The notes under the pieces are model-generated. The model searched no databases, had not been told where the DNA came from, and worked only from the letters and a program-made list of their open reading frames with translations. From assembly GCA_021464245.1 (NCBI GenBank), contig JADCRB010000060.1, forward strand, positions 28,449 through 92,448: a stretch of DNA of 64,000 bases. Reading direction: 5' to 3'. Numbering within the stretch: position 1 is the first letter of the stretch; every line of letters starts with the position of its first letter. The stretch comes from Carallia brachiata. Taxonomy: Eukaryota > Streptophyta > Magnoliopsida > Malpighiales > Rhizophoraceae. A program made the translations under genes and the position numbers. This document shows, piece by piece, positions 63,061-64,000 of this stretch.

Positions 63061-64000
63061 CTTGTGGTGGTAATAGACTAGTAGTAGTTGTTACGGTGAA
63101 ACGTGAAATAAATTTTGTGGATAAATTATTCAGTGATAGAGAAACTCAAGTTGATCACGAACTCACCATGCACATAGATGCTTCAACTGTAGTGCGGCTA
63201 TTTGCCAAGGTCTTTACCCATTGACATTGACTACAAATACAAGAAGAGCAACTGAGAACCAAACATAATGTAAACAAATAGCATCATCCAATCTAAGCAG
63301 AGCTACGTGAAGACTTAATGATTGTCTTCACTGTCTCGCGAGATCACACCATATATGATTTAATTAGGGCCATTTATGATCACAAATATGATGCTCCATC
63401 ATCCCAGATCAAAGAGCATGATCAGAAGAAAAATTTTCCTCTAGTTATTCCTGTTTATGACTCATGACTAACTAGACTGCCATCTAATGAAAGTTACATG
63501 GCAGATCTTCAGCAAGCGCTTGTTTATGAAACTGGACAATTTTAAAGCTATGAAAATAGAATATAGGAACTTAATCCTGGCAATCCACCATCTCCATATG
63601 CAGCCAATGATGAAATACTCTTTTAAGTGTAAATTATTTTACATTGTGCACCGACGGAAAGAAACTCAACAAACTGTGCAACTTCTCGGTTCCATTTACG
63701 CTCGAGGCAATCCAGCTGTGCCCTTTTTTTTTTTTTTTTTTTTTTTCTTTTATTCCTCTGCTCTTCTTTCTTTTATTTTTTATTTTTCCTTTTGATTCGT
63801 AGCGCTCCTATTGTATTTTCTTATTTCTGTCTTATTATTTTTTTAATCCTTTGCCTTCCTCTTATTGTTTCTTTTTTAATATAGATAATATTTTTTATTC
63901 ATTATAGAGAATTATTATTAATATCACTTTTTTTTATTCTTTTTAAAAATATTATCATTTTTTAATAAAATAAATTATTTTATTTTTTTTACTAAAATAA
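63061..64000. other. Terminal spacer
   Basis: AT-rich with a long T-run (63724-63746). A 102-codon frame at 63487-63795 runs into that T-run and shows no domain, so I do not call it a gene. Confidence 0.5.

Noticed and set aside
63487..63795. 102-codon open frame on the plus strand
   Set aside because: Its last third is encoded by a T-run and it has no recognisable domain.
1..64000. tRNA or rRNA genes and CRISPR-like arrays
   Set aside because: No cloverleaf-consistent A and B boxes with intact arms, no rRNA core sequence, and no regularly spaced repeats were found; tRNA-like boxes at 4325, 26450 and 48170 fit SINE remnants better.

Overview
The window is nuclear DNA of a eudicot plant. Spliced genes have GT-AG introns with T-rich acceptors, AT-rich spacers, microsatellites and many small transposons. 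The proteins most resemble eudicot families. I suspect a woody rosid such as Citrus, but nothing in the sequence proves the genus.

Layout. 95-2018 (+): 3' half of a VIM/ORTHRUS-type SRA-RING ubiquitin ligase, which maintains DNA methylation. 2019-8672: spacer with microsatellites, a 280-bp tandem duplication and a small MITE. 8673-16333 (-): a decayed but apparently genome-length endogenous pararetrovirus (Caulimoviridae-like). It carries coat-like, zinc-knuckle, movement, protease, reverse transcriptase and RNase H remnants, plus promoter-like motifs and a Met-tRNA primer site; its two ends share about 30 nt. 17945-20592 (-): an ERF group X (ERF113/114-like) transcription factor. 20593-29300: spacer with MITEs. 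29300-34099 (+): a SUVH4/KRYPTONITE-like pre-SET/SET/post-SET gene without a visible SRA domain. 34380-35242: a Mutator-like non-autonomous element with 9-bp target duplications. 42722-45107 (+): an ASR3-like trihelix factor with several single-base frame breaks. 46089-47866 (-): a TSSC4-family U5 snRNP factor with one frame break, convergent with the trihelix gene. 48610-50875: two copies of a MITE family seen also at 21410. 54585-62590 (+): a complete 19-exon BAR-PH-ArfGAP-ankyrin gene (AGD3/SFC/VAN3-like, 826 aa).

The genes are ordinary dispersed eukaryotic genes, not an operon. VIM-type and SUVH4-type proteins act in one silencing pathway, but their linkage here is probably coincidence. 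Several reading-frame breaks are single-base losses, often in homopolymers. These could be consensus errors as well as real mutations, so each broken gene is described with both readings.

The most unusual item is the pararetrovirus copy: it appears as a complete circular genome opened in its leader, with its coat-like domain upstream of the movement domain.
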